A DNA stretch of 64,000 nt. Origin: Amycolatopsis alba DSM 44262. Its GTDB lineage: Bacteria; Actinomycetota; Actinomycetes; Mycobacteriales; Pseudonocardiaceae. Every line of letters begins with the position of its first letter. The first letter of the stretch is position 1. Below are positions 37,818 through 46,625 of this stretch, in pieces. The DNA lies in NCBI RefSeq assembly GCF_000384215.1, contig NZ_KB913032.1, positions 2,993,665 through 3,057,664 on the forward strand, in the 5' to 3' direction. Below the pieces are notes generated by a model, which saw nothing but the letters and a program-made list of their open reading frames with translations, was not told the origin of the DNA and searched no databases. The position numbers and the translations under genes are program-made.

Positions 37818-38632
37818 ACCTGGCCGCCAACAACATCGCCTACCGGCGACCCGACCTCTACGACGCCCTCACCCGCGACAGCACCGCCGCCGCGACCTGC
37901 CGGCACCTCATCGACCAGTACGGCACCTCGCCCGCCGGAAGCGTCCTCGACCTCGGCTGCGGCACCGCCCGCGATCTCGCCCGGCTCGCCACCACCACCC
38001 GTCGCTGCGTGGGCGTCGACCTCCAACCCGCACTCATCGAGCACGCACGCCGGCGATATCCCGGCCTCGACCTCCGCGTCGGGGACCTTCGCACCGTGCG
38101 GCTGGCCAACACCTTCGACACGATCACATGTCTCGGCAACTCCCTCGCCTACCTGCACCACAACAGCGACATCCGAGCCGCATTCGCCACCTTCGCCGCC
38201 CACGCGCACGCCGGTACCCTGCTGATCATCAGCACCCAGATCGCCCCCACCGTCACAACCGCGTCAACCCACGGCCGTATCGCCGCGGCCGGACTCGGCG
38301 CCGAGGTCACGACCGAGCACAGCTGGGACCCCCGCACGCAGATCGCCACGGTTCGCCGCACCTGGCGGCTCGAAAATGGCACCACGGAACGAGATCTCCT
38401 CGAACGCCGTGTCCTCTTTCCCCGTGAACTCGAGCTCTACGCCGGCCTCGCCGGATTCAAGGCCCTGGCGCTGTTCACCGATCTGGAAGACAACACCGGC
38501 CCGCTCATCGGGTCCACCGCATACTTCGTCGCCGGCTACAACCATGAGCCATTCTCGGCCCTTGGCCGGAACGCCGAACTTCGGACAACTTCCGAGGACG
38601 CAACGGCACATCTACACGAGCGTTCTTCCTGA
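37814..38632 (+). CDS. Class I SAM-dependent methyltransferase
   Basis: A 272-residue methyltransferase. Motif I is SVLDLGCGTARDLARLA (about residues 43-59), the acidic residue after strand 2 is in CVGVDLQPALIEHARRR, and motif II/III is in FDTITCLGNSLAYL. The ATG overlaps the stop of the synthetase homologue (ATGA), so the two are translationally coupled and the enzyme probably tailors the same product. Whether it methylates N, O or C is unknown. It is not related to the protein-isoaspartate methyltransferases seen in some lasso clusters. The frame is open upstream through the previous gene, which is a shadow. Confidence 0.82.
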   Translation: MNLAANNIAYRRPDLYDALTRDSTAAATCRHLIDQYGTSPAGSVLDLGCGTARDLARLATTTRRCVGVDLQPALIEHARRRYPGLDLRVGDLRTVRLANTFDTITCLGNSLAYLHHNSDIRAAFATFAAHAHAGTLLIISTQIAPTVTTASTHGRIAAAGLGAEVTTEHSWDPRTQIATVRRTWRLENGTTERDLLERRVLFPRELELYAGLAGFKALALFTDLEDNTGPLIGSTAYFVAGYNHEPFSALGRNAELRTTSEDATAHLHERSS

Positions 38633-38697
38633 GGCAACCAGCAACAATCGAAGACGGAAACACCAGGTAGATGGACTTTTCGACAGGAAGTGAAGGG

Positions 38698-38770
38698 AGC
38701 CGCCAAGGGGGCTCGAACCCCTGACCTTCTGTTTACAAGACAGATGCTCTACCAGCTGAGCTATAGCGGC
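38698..38770 (-). tRNA. tRNA-Thr (anticodon TGT)
   Basis: Read on the minus strand, 73 bases fold as a complete tRNA. Acceptor GCCGCTA pairs with TGGCGGC (one G-T), with D-arm AGCTCAGCTGGTAGAGC, anticodon stem TCTGT/ACAGA enclosing loop CTTGTAA (anticodon TGT), and T-arm with GGTTCGAGCC. CCA is not encoded. The gene borders the putative RiPP block, and tRNA genes are frequent integration sites, but no flanking repeat was found. Confidence 0.95.
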
Positions 38771-38813
38771 CTGCCCAGGACACCCCAGGCAAGCCCAGTA
38801 TATCGGCGTCCCC

Positions 38814-40385
38814 TCAGCCGCCCGCAGGCCGCACCCAGGGTTCCCCCGCCACCGTCCGGAAGGCGTGCGCGAACGTCACCGCGGTCGCCGGGTCGCGGCG
38901 GTCGGCGACGTAGTGCCAGTCCATCCGGACGGCGTCCGGCGTCACTTCGAGGACGCACAGGCCGTGCGAGTCGAGTTCCACGAAGCGCACGTGCGGGTTC
39001 AGCGCGCGGATCGCGGCCTCGACCTTGAGCGAGCCGGTCCGCGGCGGGACGCCGAGCTGCTCGTCGATGTTGTCCGAGGTGACCGACGGGCAGACGAACT
39101 CCACCGCGACGCTCGTCCCGTCTTGGGGCACGTCGTTCGCCCAGGACGAGTGGACGTCGCCGGTCAGGAACACGGTGTTGCCCCGCCCCTGCGCGGCGAT
39201 GGTGTCCAGGACCCGGCGGCGGTCGGCGGTGTAGCCGTCCCATTGGTCGGTGTTCACCGTGGTCGGCTGGCCGTCGAGCAGCCCGTCGAGCGCGAGCCGT
39301 TCGCGGGTGGGCAGCGCGGGGATCTTGAGCGGCGTGACCATCACCGAGTTCCCGATCAGGTTCCACGACGCCGTCCCGCGGGCGAGGCCCTCCAGGAACC
39401 ATCGCCGCTGCTCGTCACCCAGGATCGTGCCGTCCGCCGTCTCCCCTGGCGCGGGCTGCTGGGTCCGGTAGGTCCGCAGGTCCAGCATGGTGAGGTCGGC
39501 CAGTTTCCCGAACTTCAGCCGCCGGTACAGCCGGTCGCCGCGATGCCGCACCGGCATCCATTCGAAGTACGCCTGATGCGCCGCCCGCATCCGGTCGAGC
39601 CAGCTGCCCTCGGTCGCCGGATCGTGCGACGGCGACCCGCCTGACCACGCGTTGTCCGCGGCCTCGTGGTCGTCCCAGGTGGCGATGACCGGGTGGCGCG
39701 CGTGCAGCCGCCGGAGGTGTTCGTCGGTCTTGTACATCGCGTGGCGTTGCCGGTAGTCCGCCAGGGTGATCAACTCGTTGGGCGGTACCGAGGGCCGGAG
39801 ATCGCCAGCAGGGTTGGGATTTCCCTCGTAGAGATAGTCACCCAGGTGGATGAAGGCGTCCAGATCGTCGCGACCGGCCAGATAGCCGTAGGGGGCGAAG
39901 TGACCGACAGCCCAGTTCGCACAAGAGACCACACCGAACCGCAGTCTCGCGACGTCGTCGTCGTGCGAAGGCGCGGTGCGTGTCCGCCCGACCGGCGAGA
40001 CCTTCCCCTGGGCCGTGAACCGATACCAGTATGTGGTCGACGCGCACAGCCCACCGGCCGTCACTTTCACCGTGTGGTCGCGGTCCGGCCCGGTCCGATG
40101 GTGACCACGAGCGACGACGTCCGTGAATCCGGCGTCGCCCGCCACTTCCCACCGGACGTCCACGACCACCCCTTTTCCGGATCCCGGAACGGCATCGGCC
40201 GACGGCGTGACCCGTGTCCAGAGGAGTACCGAATCGGGCATCGGGTCGCCGGAGGCCACCCCGTGCGCGAAAACCGGGGCCTCCGTTCCGCTGGATTCCC
40301 CCGAAAGGGTGAATGTCACCGCTGTTCCGGCCGCGGTGACACCGGCCGCGCGAAGGACGGAACGCCTGCTCACAGAGGACGTCAT
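38814..40385 (-). CDS. PhoD-type alkaline phosphatase, Tat-exported
   Basis: A 523-residue phosphodiesterase/alkaline phosphatase D. A twin-arginine signal peptide leads (SRRSVLRAAGVTAAGTAVTF), followed by the PhoD N-terminal beta domain (FAHGVASGDPMPDSVLLWTR) and the metallophosphatase domain with RFGVVSCANW, FIHLGDYLYEG, a WDDHEAADNAW motif at the metal site and later FLTGDVHSSWAND. It would hydrolyse phosphate mono- and diesters outside the cell, using calcium and iron as in characterised PhoD. No Pho box was recognised in the short upstream region. Confidence 0.92.
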   Translation of the reverse strand: MTSSVSRRSVLRAAGVTAAGTAVTFTLSGESSGTEAPVFAHGVASGDPMPDSVLLWTRVTPSADAVPGSGKGVVVDVRWEVAGDAGFTDVVARGHHRTGPDRDHTVKVTAGGLCASTTYWYRFTAQGKVSPVGRTRTAPSHDDDVARLRFGVVSCANWAVGHFAPYGYLAGRDDLDAFIHLGDYLYEGNPNPAGDLRPSVPPNELITLADYRQRHAMYKTDEHLRRLHARHPVIATWDDHEAADNAWSGGSPSHDPATEGSWLDRMRAAHQAYFEWMPVRHRGDRLYRRLKFGKLADLTMLDLRTYRTQQPAPGETADGTILGDEQRRWFLEGLARGTASWNLIGNSVMVTPLKIPALPTRERLALDGLLDGQPTTVNTDQWDGYTADRRRVLDTIAAQGRGNTVFLTGDVHSSWANDVPQDGTSVAVEFVCPSVTSDNIDEQLGVPPRTGSLKVEAAIRALNPHVRFVELDSHGLCVLEVTPDAVRMDWHYVADRRDPATAVTFAHAFRTVAGEPWVRPAGG

Positions 40386-40534
40386 GCCATGCAGTGTGCC
40401 GCAGATCGACGACGCCGCGTGGATCTTCCCCGGACGTGGTGGACGCCACTTCGGGTTTCCTGCAACGGTCGGGGCACCGGCCCCGATGGTCCTCGGGAAA
40501 GTCCCTATGAGACGAGTGAGGAGGTGGATCGATC

Positions 40535-42100
40535 ATGAAGATCAACGAGCACACCAAGGGGGCCCAGCGCGGCCGACGCGGTGTCGGAAAGAACCAGGAC
40601 GAAACACCCGAACGTGGCGAATGGCTGCTGGAAGCACCGCGCCAACGTGACGGAGAGCGATCGATCCACCAGGCTCGCTCGCACCGGCCGAATCTGCTGC
40701 GCCGCCGCGCCTGGCAGATCCTCGAAGCCCCGACGGCCGAGCAGCCCGCCGTCGACGGCGACGAGACGATGGGCCCGAAGCCGCCCGACGACACGACGGT
40801 CAACTTCGTCCTGGATCTCGTCCTGCGGATCGGCGAGGTCCAGATGTCGAGTGGCGCCGGCGCCTCCGACGTCACCGCGACGATCATCGCGCTGACCTCC
40901 GCGCTCGGCCTCCCGCACTGCGAGGTCGACGTGATCTTCACGTCGATCACGGTGACCTGCCACCGCGGCACCGACATGGCACCCGTGACGGCGCTGCGGG
41001 TGGTCCGCTCGCGCAGCCTCGACTACACGCGGCTCACCCAGACGGAGACCCTGGTCCGCCGGATCGTCCGCGGGAACATCGGCGCCGAAGAGGCCCAGCA
41101 GGAACTCCAGCGCATCACCACCGCGCCGCACCCGTACCCGCGCTGGGTGGCCACGGCCGCCTGGGGCGGGCTGGCCGCGTTCATCACCCTGATCCTCGGC
41201 GGCAGCATCGACGTCGCGCTGGTCGCGATGGTGATCAGCGCCGTGATCGACCGGCTCGGGCGCTTCCTGAACCGCTATGCGCTGCCGTTCTTCTTCCAGC
41301 AGGTGATCGGCGGTCTGGTCGCGACCCTGTCCGCGATGGCGATAGTCAGCAGCGGTCTGCTCACCACGGACAAACCCACGCTGGTCGTCGCGGCGGCCGT
41401 CACCGTGCTGCTGTCCGGTCTTTCGACGGTTTCGGCCGTGCAGGACGCCATCACCGGCTACTACGTCACAGCGGCCGGGCGCACGATGGAAACCGCGCTG
41501 ATGAGTGCCGGGCTGATTGCCGGAGTGGTGCTCGCCCTGAAGATCGCGAAGCTGATCCAGATGCCGCTCACTCCGCTGCCCGAGGTCGTCTCCTCGACGC
41601 CTCAGGACCTGCCGATCATCATCATCGGCAGCATCGGCGCCTCGGCCTGCTTCGCGTTCGCCTCGTATTCGACGATGCGCGCGATGATCGTCGCGGGAGC
41701 GGCGGGCGCGGTCGGCGGCGCGGTCTACGGCGCCTTGATGGTGACCGGCTTCGAAGGCGTGAGCTCGTCGGCCATCGCCGCCACGCTGGTCGGATTCTGC
41801 GGCGGCGTGCTCGCCCGGCGGCTCAAGGTGACGCCGCTCGTGGTGGCTGTGTCCGGCATCACGCCCCTTCTCCCCGGTCTCTCCACCTATCGTGGTCTAT
41901 ACCAATTGGGCGTCGAGCCCGGCGGCAACATCTCGACGCTCATGACCGCTGTCGCGATCGGGCTTGCCCTGGCCGCGGGTGTGGTACTCGGCGAATACCT
42001 CGCGCAGCCGGTGCGCACGGGGCTCGGCAGGCTGGAACGCAAATTCGCCGGGCCGCGGATGGCGGGTCCGATGGAACCCGCCGAACGACGCTTGGAGTGA
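40535..42100 (+). CDS. Threonine/serine exporter family protein (ThrE-like)
   Basis: A 521-residue membrane protein of the ThrE/YjjP-YjjB superfamily. A hydrophilic N-terminal stretch of about 90 residues comes first, then the cytoplasmic domain with VQMSSGAGASDVTATIIALT and a conserved tyrosine-rich region, then about ten membrane helices in two blocks (DUF1212-like from about residue 205, DUF3815-like from about residue 350). In Corynebacterium ThrE exports threonine and serine. Start ATG 40535 follows AGGAGGTG. Substrate is inferred from the family. It is transcribed divergently from the phosphatase and precedes otsA by about 80 bp. Confidence 0.85.
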   Translation: MKINEHTKGAQRGRRGVGKNQDETPERGEWLLEAPRQRDGERSIHQARSHRPNLLRRRAWQILEAPTAEQPAVDGDETMGPKPPDDTTVNFVLDLVLRIGEVQMSSGAGASDVTATIIALTSALGLPHCEVDVIFTSITVTCHRGTDMAPVTALRVVRSRSLDYTRLTQTETLVRRIVRGNIGAEEAQQELQRITTAPHPYPRWVATAAWGGLAAFITLILGGSIDVALVAMVISAVIDRLGRFLNRYALPFFFQQVIGGLVATLSAMAIVSSGLLTTDKPTLVVAAAVTVLLSGLSTVSAVQDAITGYYVTAAGRTMETALMSAGLIAGVVLALKIAKLIQMPLTPLPEVVSSTPQDLPIIIIGSIGASACFAFASYSTMRAMIVAGAAGAVGGAVYGALMVTGFEGVSSSAIAATLVGFCGGVLARRLKVTPLVVAVSGITPLLPGLSTYRGLYQLGVEPGGNISTLMTAVAIGLALAAGVVLGEYLAQPVRTGLGRLERKFAGPRMAGPMEPAERRLE

Positions 42101-42182
42101 TCGCTCGGCCACCGGCCGCGACCTCCTCGCGCGATAGGGTTTCCCCTTAGGGCAGCGACCCGCGAGTTTGAGGGAGCGGCTG

Positions 42183-43634
42183 GTGGACGAAGTGATGGCC
42201 GAGAAGAGCCGGACGGCCTCCGCGGATTTCGTGGTGGTGGCGAACCGCCTCCCGGTGGACCTCGAACGGACCGCCGACGGGAGCAGGCGCTGGACGGCGA
42301 GCCCTGGCGGGCTGGTGTCGGCGCTCGAACCCTTCCTGCGATCCCGCAAGGGCGCCTGGGTCGGCTGGCCGGGCGTACCCGACGTCGAGGTCGAGGAATT
42401 CGACGACGACGGCCTGGTCCTGCACCCCGTCTCCCTGACCTCGGACGACGTCCGCGACTACTACGAGGGCTTCTCCAACGCGACGCTCTGGCCGCTGTAC
42501 CACGACGTGGTGGCGCGGCCGGTGTTCGACCGGAGCTGGTGGGAGTCCTACGTCCGGGTGAATCGCCGCTTCGCCGAGGCGAGCGCGAAGGTCGCGGCCG
42601 AGGGCGCGACCGTGTGGATCCAGGACTACCAGCTGCAACTGGTCCCGGCGATGCTCCGCGAGCTGCGACCCGACCTCCGGATCGGGTTCTTCCTGCACAT
42701 CCCGTTTCCCCCGGTCGAGTTGTTCATGCAGATGCCGTGGCGGACCGAGATCGTCCGCGGCCTGGTCGGCGCCGACCTCGTCGGTTTCCACCGGCCGGGT
42801 GGCGCGCAGAACTTCCTCTGGCTGGCGCGGCAGCTGGCCGGTCTCGAATCCAGCCGCGGCGCGGTCGGCATCCGCACCCGCCCCGGCCTGATGCAGGTCG
42901 GCGACCGCACGGTGCGGGTCGGCGCGTTCCCGATCTCCATCGACGCCATCGGCCTCGACAAACTCGCCAAGACCAAGGGCGTCGCCGAACGCGCCGCCCA
43001 GCTGCGGCGTGACCTCGGCAATCCGAAGAAGGTCCTGCTCGGCGTCGACAGGCTCGACTACACCAAGGGCATCGACCTGCGGCTGCAGGCACTGCACGAG
43101 CTGCTGCACGAAGGCCGCGTCCGCCCGGAGGACGTCACGTTCGTCCAGCTGGCCACGCCGAGCCGGGAACGCGTCGAGCACTACCAGCGGATGCGCGGCG
43201 ACATCGAGCAGATGGTCGGGAGGATCAACGGCGAATTCGCCCGCGTGGGTCACCCGGTCGTGCATTATCTGCACCAGTCCGTGAACCGGACTGAACTGGC
43301 CGCGTTCTTTTCCGCGGCCGATGTCATGGTGGTGACCCCCTTGCGTGACGGGATGAACCTCGTCTGCAAGGAGTACGTCGCCTGCCGCCACGACCTGGGC
43401 GGCTCGCTCGTGCTTTCGGAGTTCGCCGGCGCCGCGGCGGAGCTGACCAGTGCGCTACTGGTCAACCCGCATGACCTGGACGGGGTGAAGAACGCCTTGG
43501 AGACTGCCATTACGCTCGACCCTGCAGAGGGCCGCCGCCGTATGCGCGCCATGCGCCGTCAGGTCCTCACGCACGATGTCGACCGCTGGGCACGCTCGTT
43601 CCTCCAGGCGCTCGGTGCCGAACCGGCCGACTAG
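42183..43634 (+). CDS. otsA: Alpha,alpha-trehalose-phosphate synthase (OtsA)
   Basis: A 483-residue GT20 enzyme making trehalose 6-phosphate from a nucleotide glucose and glucose 6-phosphate. Motifs in order are [14 protein letters not shown] near the N-terminus, [47 protein letters not shown] (donor-binding Arg/Lys) and [18 protein letters not shown]. The GTG at 42183, five bases after AGGGAG, is preferred over the TTG 15 bases upstream. It is followed 41 bp later by the fused otsB gene, giving a complete two-step trehalose operon. Confidence 0.95.
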   Translation: MDEVMAEKSRTASADFVVVANRLPVDLERTADGSRRWTASPGGLVSALEPFLRSRKGAWVGWPGVPDVEVEEFDDDGLVLHPVSLTSDDVRDYYEGFSNATLWPLYHDVVARPVFDRSWWESYVRVNRRFAEASAKVAAEGATVWIQDYQLQLVPAMLRELRPDLRIGFFLHIPFPPVELFMQMPWRTEIVRGLVGADLVGFHRPGGAQNFLWLARQLAGLESSRGAVGIRTRPGLMQVGDRTVRVGAFPISIDAIGLDKLAKTKGVAERAAQLRRDLGNPKKVLLGVDRLDYTKGIDLRLQALHELLHEGRVRPEDVTFVQLATPSRERVEHYQRMRGDIEQMVGRINGEFARVGHPVVHYLHQSVNRTELAAFFSAADVMVVTPLRDGMNLVCKEYVACRHDLGGSLVLSEFAGAAAELTSALLVNPHDLDGVKNALETAITLDPAEGRRRMRAMRRQVLTHDVDRWARSFLQALGAEPAD

Positions 43635-43675
43635 AGACTTCCCCCATACCCCGCATAGTTCCCGAGGAGAAATCG

Positions 43676-46204
43676 TTGACCGCCGAGGCACTGCCCGCCG
43701 AGCTCCGGCGCGCGATTGTCCAGGTCGCGCGGACCCCGCGGCTGCTGGTCGCCTGCGACTACGACGGCACGCTGGCCCCGATCACGGCCAACCCTGACGA
43801 AGCCCGGCCGCTGCCCGAATCGGTAGGCGCGCTCAGGTCGCTGGCAGGCCTGCACGAGACGACCACCGCGGTCATCTCCGGCCGCGCGTTGCGCGATCTC
43901 GCCACCCTGTCCCGGCTCCCGGCCGAGGTGAACCTGGTCGGCAGTCACGGGTCCGAGTTCGACATCGGCTTCATCCACGCGCTCGACGAAAAGGCCCGCG
44001 AGCTCCACAGACGGCTCGAAGCCGAGCTGGAGAACCTGGTGCTCGACGTGCCGGGCGTCTCGCTCGAGGTCAAGCCCGCGAGCATCGCGGTGCACGTCCG
44101 CCGCGCCGAGCACGAGGCAGGCCGCCGCGTCCTTCGCGATGTCCACAATGGACCTTCGAAATGGGAGGGCGTGTCGACGACCGACGGCAAGGAGGTCGTC
44201 GAGCTCGCGGTCGTCCAGACGGACAAGGGCCGGGCGCTCGACACCCTGCGCCACCAGGTCGGCGCGACGGCGGCGATCTTCCTCGGCGACGACGTCACCG
44301 ACGAGAAGGCGTTCGCCCGGATCTCCGGCCCGGACCTCGGCGTGAAGGTCGGCGAAGGCGAAAGCCTCGCGCAATACCGGGTTCCGGACACCGTCGACGT
44401 CGCGATGGCGCTCGCCTTCCTGCTCGAAGAGCGGCGCAACTGGCTCTACGGCGAGCAGGCGCCGCCGATCGAACGGCTTTCCCTGCTGGCCAACGAACGT
44501 TCGGTCGCGCTCGTCACGCCGGACGCCCGGCTGACCTGGCTGTGCCACCCCGGCCCCGACGCGCCCGCGATCTTCGCGGACCTGCTCGGCGGCACCGGCG
44601 CGGGCCACTTCTCGATCAAGCCGCACCGCAACGGCCTGCCGCTCGGGCAGCGCTACCTGCCGAACACGATGACGGTCGAGACCCGCTGGTCCCGGCTGCT
44701 CGTCACCGACTACCTCGAGCCGGAGAGCCCCGCGCACCGCACGGACCTCGTCCGGGTGATCTCGGGCGAGACCTCGGCGGAGATCGTGTTCGCGCCGCGG
44801 CCCGAATTCGGTGGCGTGCCGGTGAAACTGGTCGCCCATGGCGACGGGATCCTGGTGCAGGGCACCTCGGAACCGTTCGCGCTGCGCTCGCCGGGTGTGA
44901 AGTGGGAAATCACCTCCGACGGCATGAACGACACCGCGTCGGCGCTCGTCACGCCCTCACCGGAGAACCCGGTGGTGCTCGAACTCCGTTGCGGCACCTC
45001 GGATCTCGGCGCGCACGAACTGTCCGAAGTGGAGCGCCGGTCCCGCGCGGGCGACTACTGGAGCACCTGGGCGCAGACGCTCAAACTGCCCAGCGTCCAG
45101 ACCGATCTCGTCGGCCGCTCGGCGCTGACGCTGCGCGGGCTGGTCAACACCGACACCGGCGGCGTGCTCGCGGCGGCGACATCTTCGCTGCCGGAAGAGA
45201 TCGGCGGCGTCCGCAACTGGGACTACCGCTACTGCTGGATCCGCGACGCGGCCATGACCGTGCGCGAGCTGGTCCACCTCGGCTCGACCGAAGAGGCCGA
45301 AGGCTACCTGCGCTGGCTGCACGGTGTGCTGTCCACTTTGGCCGGTCCGGAACGGCTGCACCCGCTGTACACCTTGGCCGGCAGCGTGATCGGCGCCGAA
45401 GCGGTCATCGAGTCGCTGCCGGGGTACGCCGGTTCGCGGCCGGTCCGCGTCGGCAACCTGGCGAACCACCAGGTGCAGCTGGACGTCTTCGGCCCCGTCG
45501 TCGAACTCGTCAAGACGCTGGCCGAGGCGCGTGGCGAACTGCGCGACGAAGACTGGCAGCTGGTGCGCGCGATGGCCGAGGCCGTCACGCGGCGCTGGAA
45601 CGAGCCGGACCACGGCATCTGGGAGGAGCGGCACGTGCCGCGCCACCGGGTGTACTCGCGGGTGATGTGCTGGGTGACCATCGACAGGGCGATCAAGCTG
45701 GGCGACGTCTACGGCCGCGAGGTGCCGGGCGCGTGGCCGTCGCTGCGTGACGAGATCTCCGCGGACGTGCTGGAGAAGGGCTGGAACGAAGAGGTCCAGG
45801 CCTTCACCACCGCCTACGACGGAACGGACCTCGACGCCGCGTCGCTGTTCGTCGGGCTGACCGGGCTGATCGATCCGGCCGACCCGCGCTTCCAGTCCAC
45901 GGTGACCGCGATTGAGGCGGAACTGCGCAGCGGGTCCACCGTGTACCGGTACCGCCGCGACGACGGCCTTCCCGGCGGCGAGGGTGGTTTCCACATCTGC
46001 GCGGCCTGGCTCATCGAGGCGTACCTGCTCACCGGGCGGCGTACCGAGGCCGAGGAGCTGTTCACGCAGATCGTCGACGCCGCGGGCCCGACCGGGCTGC
46101 TGCCCGAGCAGTTCGACCCGATCGCGGAACGCTCGCTGGGCAACCACCCGCAGGCGTACTCGCACATCGGGCTGATCCGCTGCGCGAACCTGCTTTCCCA
46201 GTAG
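43676..46204 (+). CDS. otsB: Trehalose-6-phosphate phosphatase fused to a GH15 domain
   Basis: An 842-residue bifunctional protein. The N-terminal part (about residues 1-250) is a HAD-type trehalose-phosphatase: LLVACDYDGTLAPI carries the nucleophile Asp, and IFLGDDVTDEKAF the metal site. Residues from about 255 form a GH15-like (glucoamylase/actinobacterial trehalase) protein, with an N-terminal beta domain (RLTWLCHPGPDAPAIFADLL) and an (alpha/alpha)6 barrel containing VRNWDYRYCWIRDAAM and a Glu-rich GIWEERHVPR segment. The enzyme could both make trehalose and hydrolyse it or another glucoside. The TTG start follows GAGGAG. It is the second gene of the otsA operon. Confidence 0.9.
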   Translation: MTAEALPAELRRAIVQVARTPRLLVACDYDGTLAPITANPDEARPLPESVGALRSLAGLHETTTAVISGRALRDLATLSRLPAEVNLVGSHGSEFDIGFIHALDEKARELHRRLEAELENLVLDVPGVSLEVKPASIAVHVRRAEHEAGRRVLRDVHNGPSKWEGVSTTDGKEVVELAVVQTDKGRALDTLRHQVGATAAIFLGDDVTDEKAFARISGPDLGVKVGEGESLAQYRVPDTVDVAMALAFLLEERRNWLYGEQAPPIERLSLLANERSVALVTPDARLTWLCHPGPDAPAIFADLLGGTGAGHFSIKPHRNGLPLGQRYLPNTMTVETRWSRLLVTDYLEPESPAHRTDLVRVISGETSAEIVFAPRPEFGGVPVKLVAHGDGILVQGTSEPFALRSPGVKWEITSDGMNDTASALVTPSPENPVVLELRCGTSDLGAHELSEVERRSRAGDYWSTWAQTLKLPSVQTDLVGRSALTLRGLVNTDTGGVLAAATSSLPEEIGGVRNWDYRYCWIRDAAMTVRELVHLGSTEEAEGYLRWLHGVLSTLAGPERLHPLYTLAGSVIGAEAVIESLPGYAGSRPVRVGNLANHQVQLDVFGPVVELVKTLAEARGELRDEDWQLVRAMAEAVTRRWNEPDHGIWEERHVPRHRVYSRVMCWVTIDRAIKLGDVYGREVPGAWPSLRDEISADVLEKGWNEEVQAFTTAYDGTDLDAASLFVGLTGLIDPADPRFQSTVTAIEAELRSGSTVYRYRRDDGLPGGEGGFHICAAWLIEAYLLTGRRTEAEELFTQIVDAAGPTGLLPEQFDPIAERSLGNHPQAYSHIGLIRCANLLSQ

Positions 46205-46625
46205 AGGCTGAAGGGGACTTTCCCCGCATCAGACGCCACGAAGGGGCCCTTCACCGCATGAGACGCGGCGAAGGGCCCCTTTCGCAACGCGCTCCGGAGG
46301 CCCTCTTGGCGCAGGAACTCGGCGGCCGGCTCCTACCCCGCCAGACCGCTCCGTGAAGGCCTCCTTGCCTACCTTGAGGGTAGGGAAGGAGGCCTTCACG
46401 GATACCCGACCGGCACCTGGCCACGGAAGGTCGTGAGTGGCAGGTGTCCGCGCTAACCCGCCTTACCACTCACGAGGCCGGACCAGGCGCGACCGCACGC
46501 CACGAAGGGCCCCTTCGCAACGGTGGAGTCGTCGCGCCGGCTGCAGTCCAAGGGGTCGTGGCCTTCGCCTTCTCGGGAGAACGAAGGTCACAGACGAACA
46601 GCCGGCGCGACGGGCTTCGGGGAGG
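46205..46625. repeat. Gene-free spacer packed with inverted repeats
   Basis: About 420 bp with no gene and at least five inverted-repeat units. (1) AAGGGGACTTTCCCC at 46211-46225. (2) CGAAGGGGCCCTTC (46239-46252) facing GAAGGGCCCCTTTCG (46270-46284). (3) CCGTGAAGGCCTCCTT (46351-46366) pairs with AAGGAGGCCTTCACGG (46386-46401), with inner CCTACC/GGTAGG extending the stem. (4) CGTGAGTGG (46432-46440) with CCACTCACG (46467-46475). (5) CGAAGGGCCCCTTCG at 46503-46517. The CTTCA/GAAGG theme also appears in the hairpin at 51687. They may act as terminators for otsB and for the convergent GH6 gene, but their number exceeds that need. Confidence 0.8.

Noticed and set aside
33676..38770. Integrated element at tRNA-Thr
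   Set aside because: A tRNA gene borders the accessory block, but I found no integrase, no direct repeat of the tRNA 3' end and no transposase.
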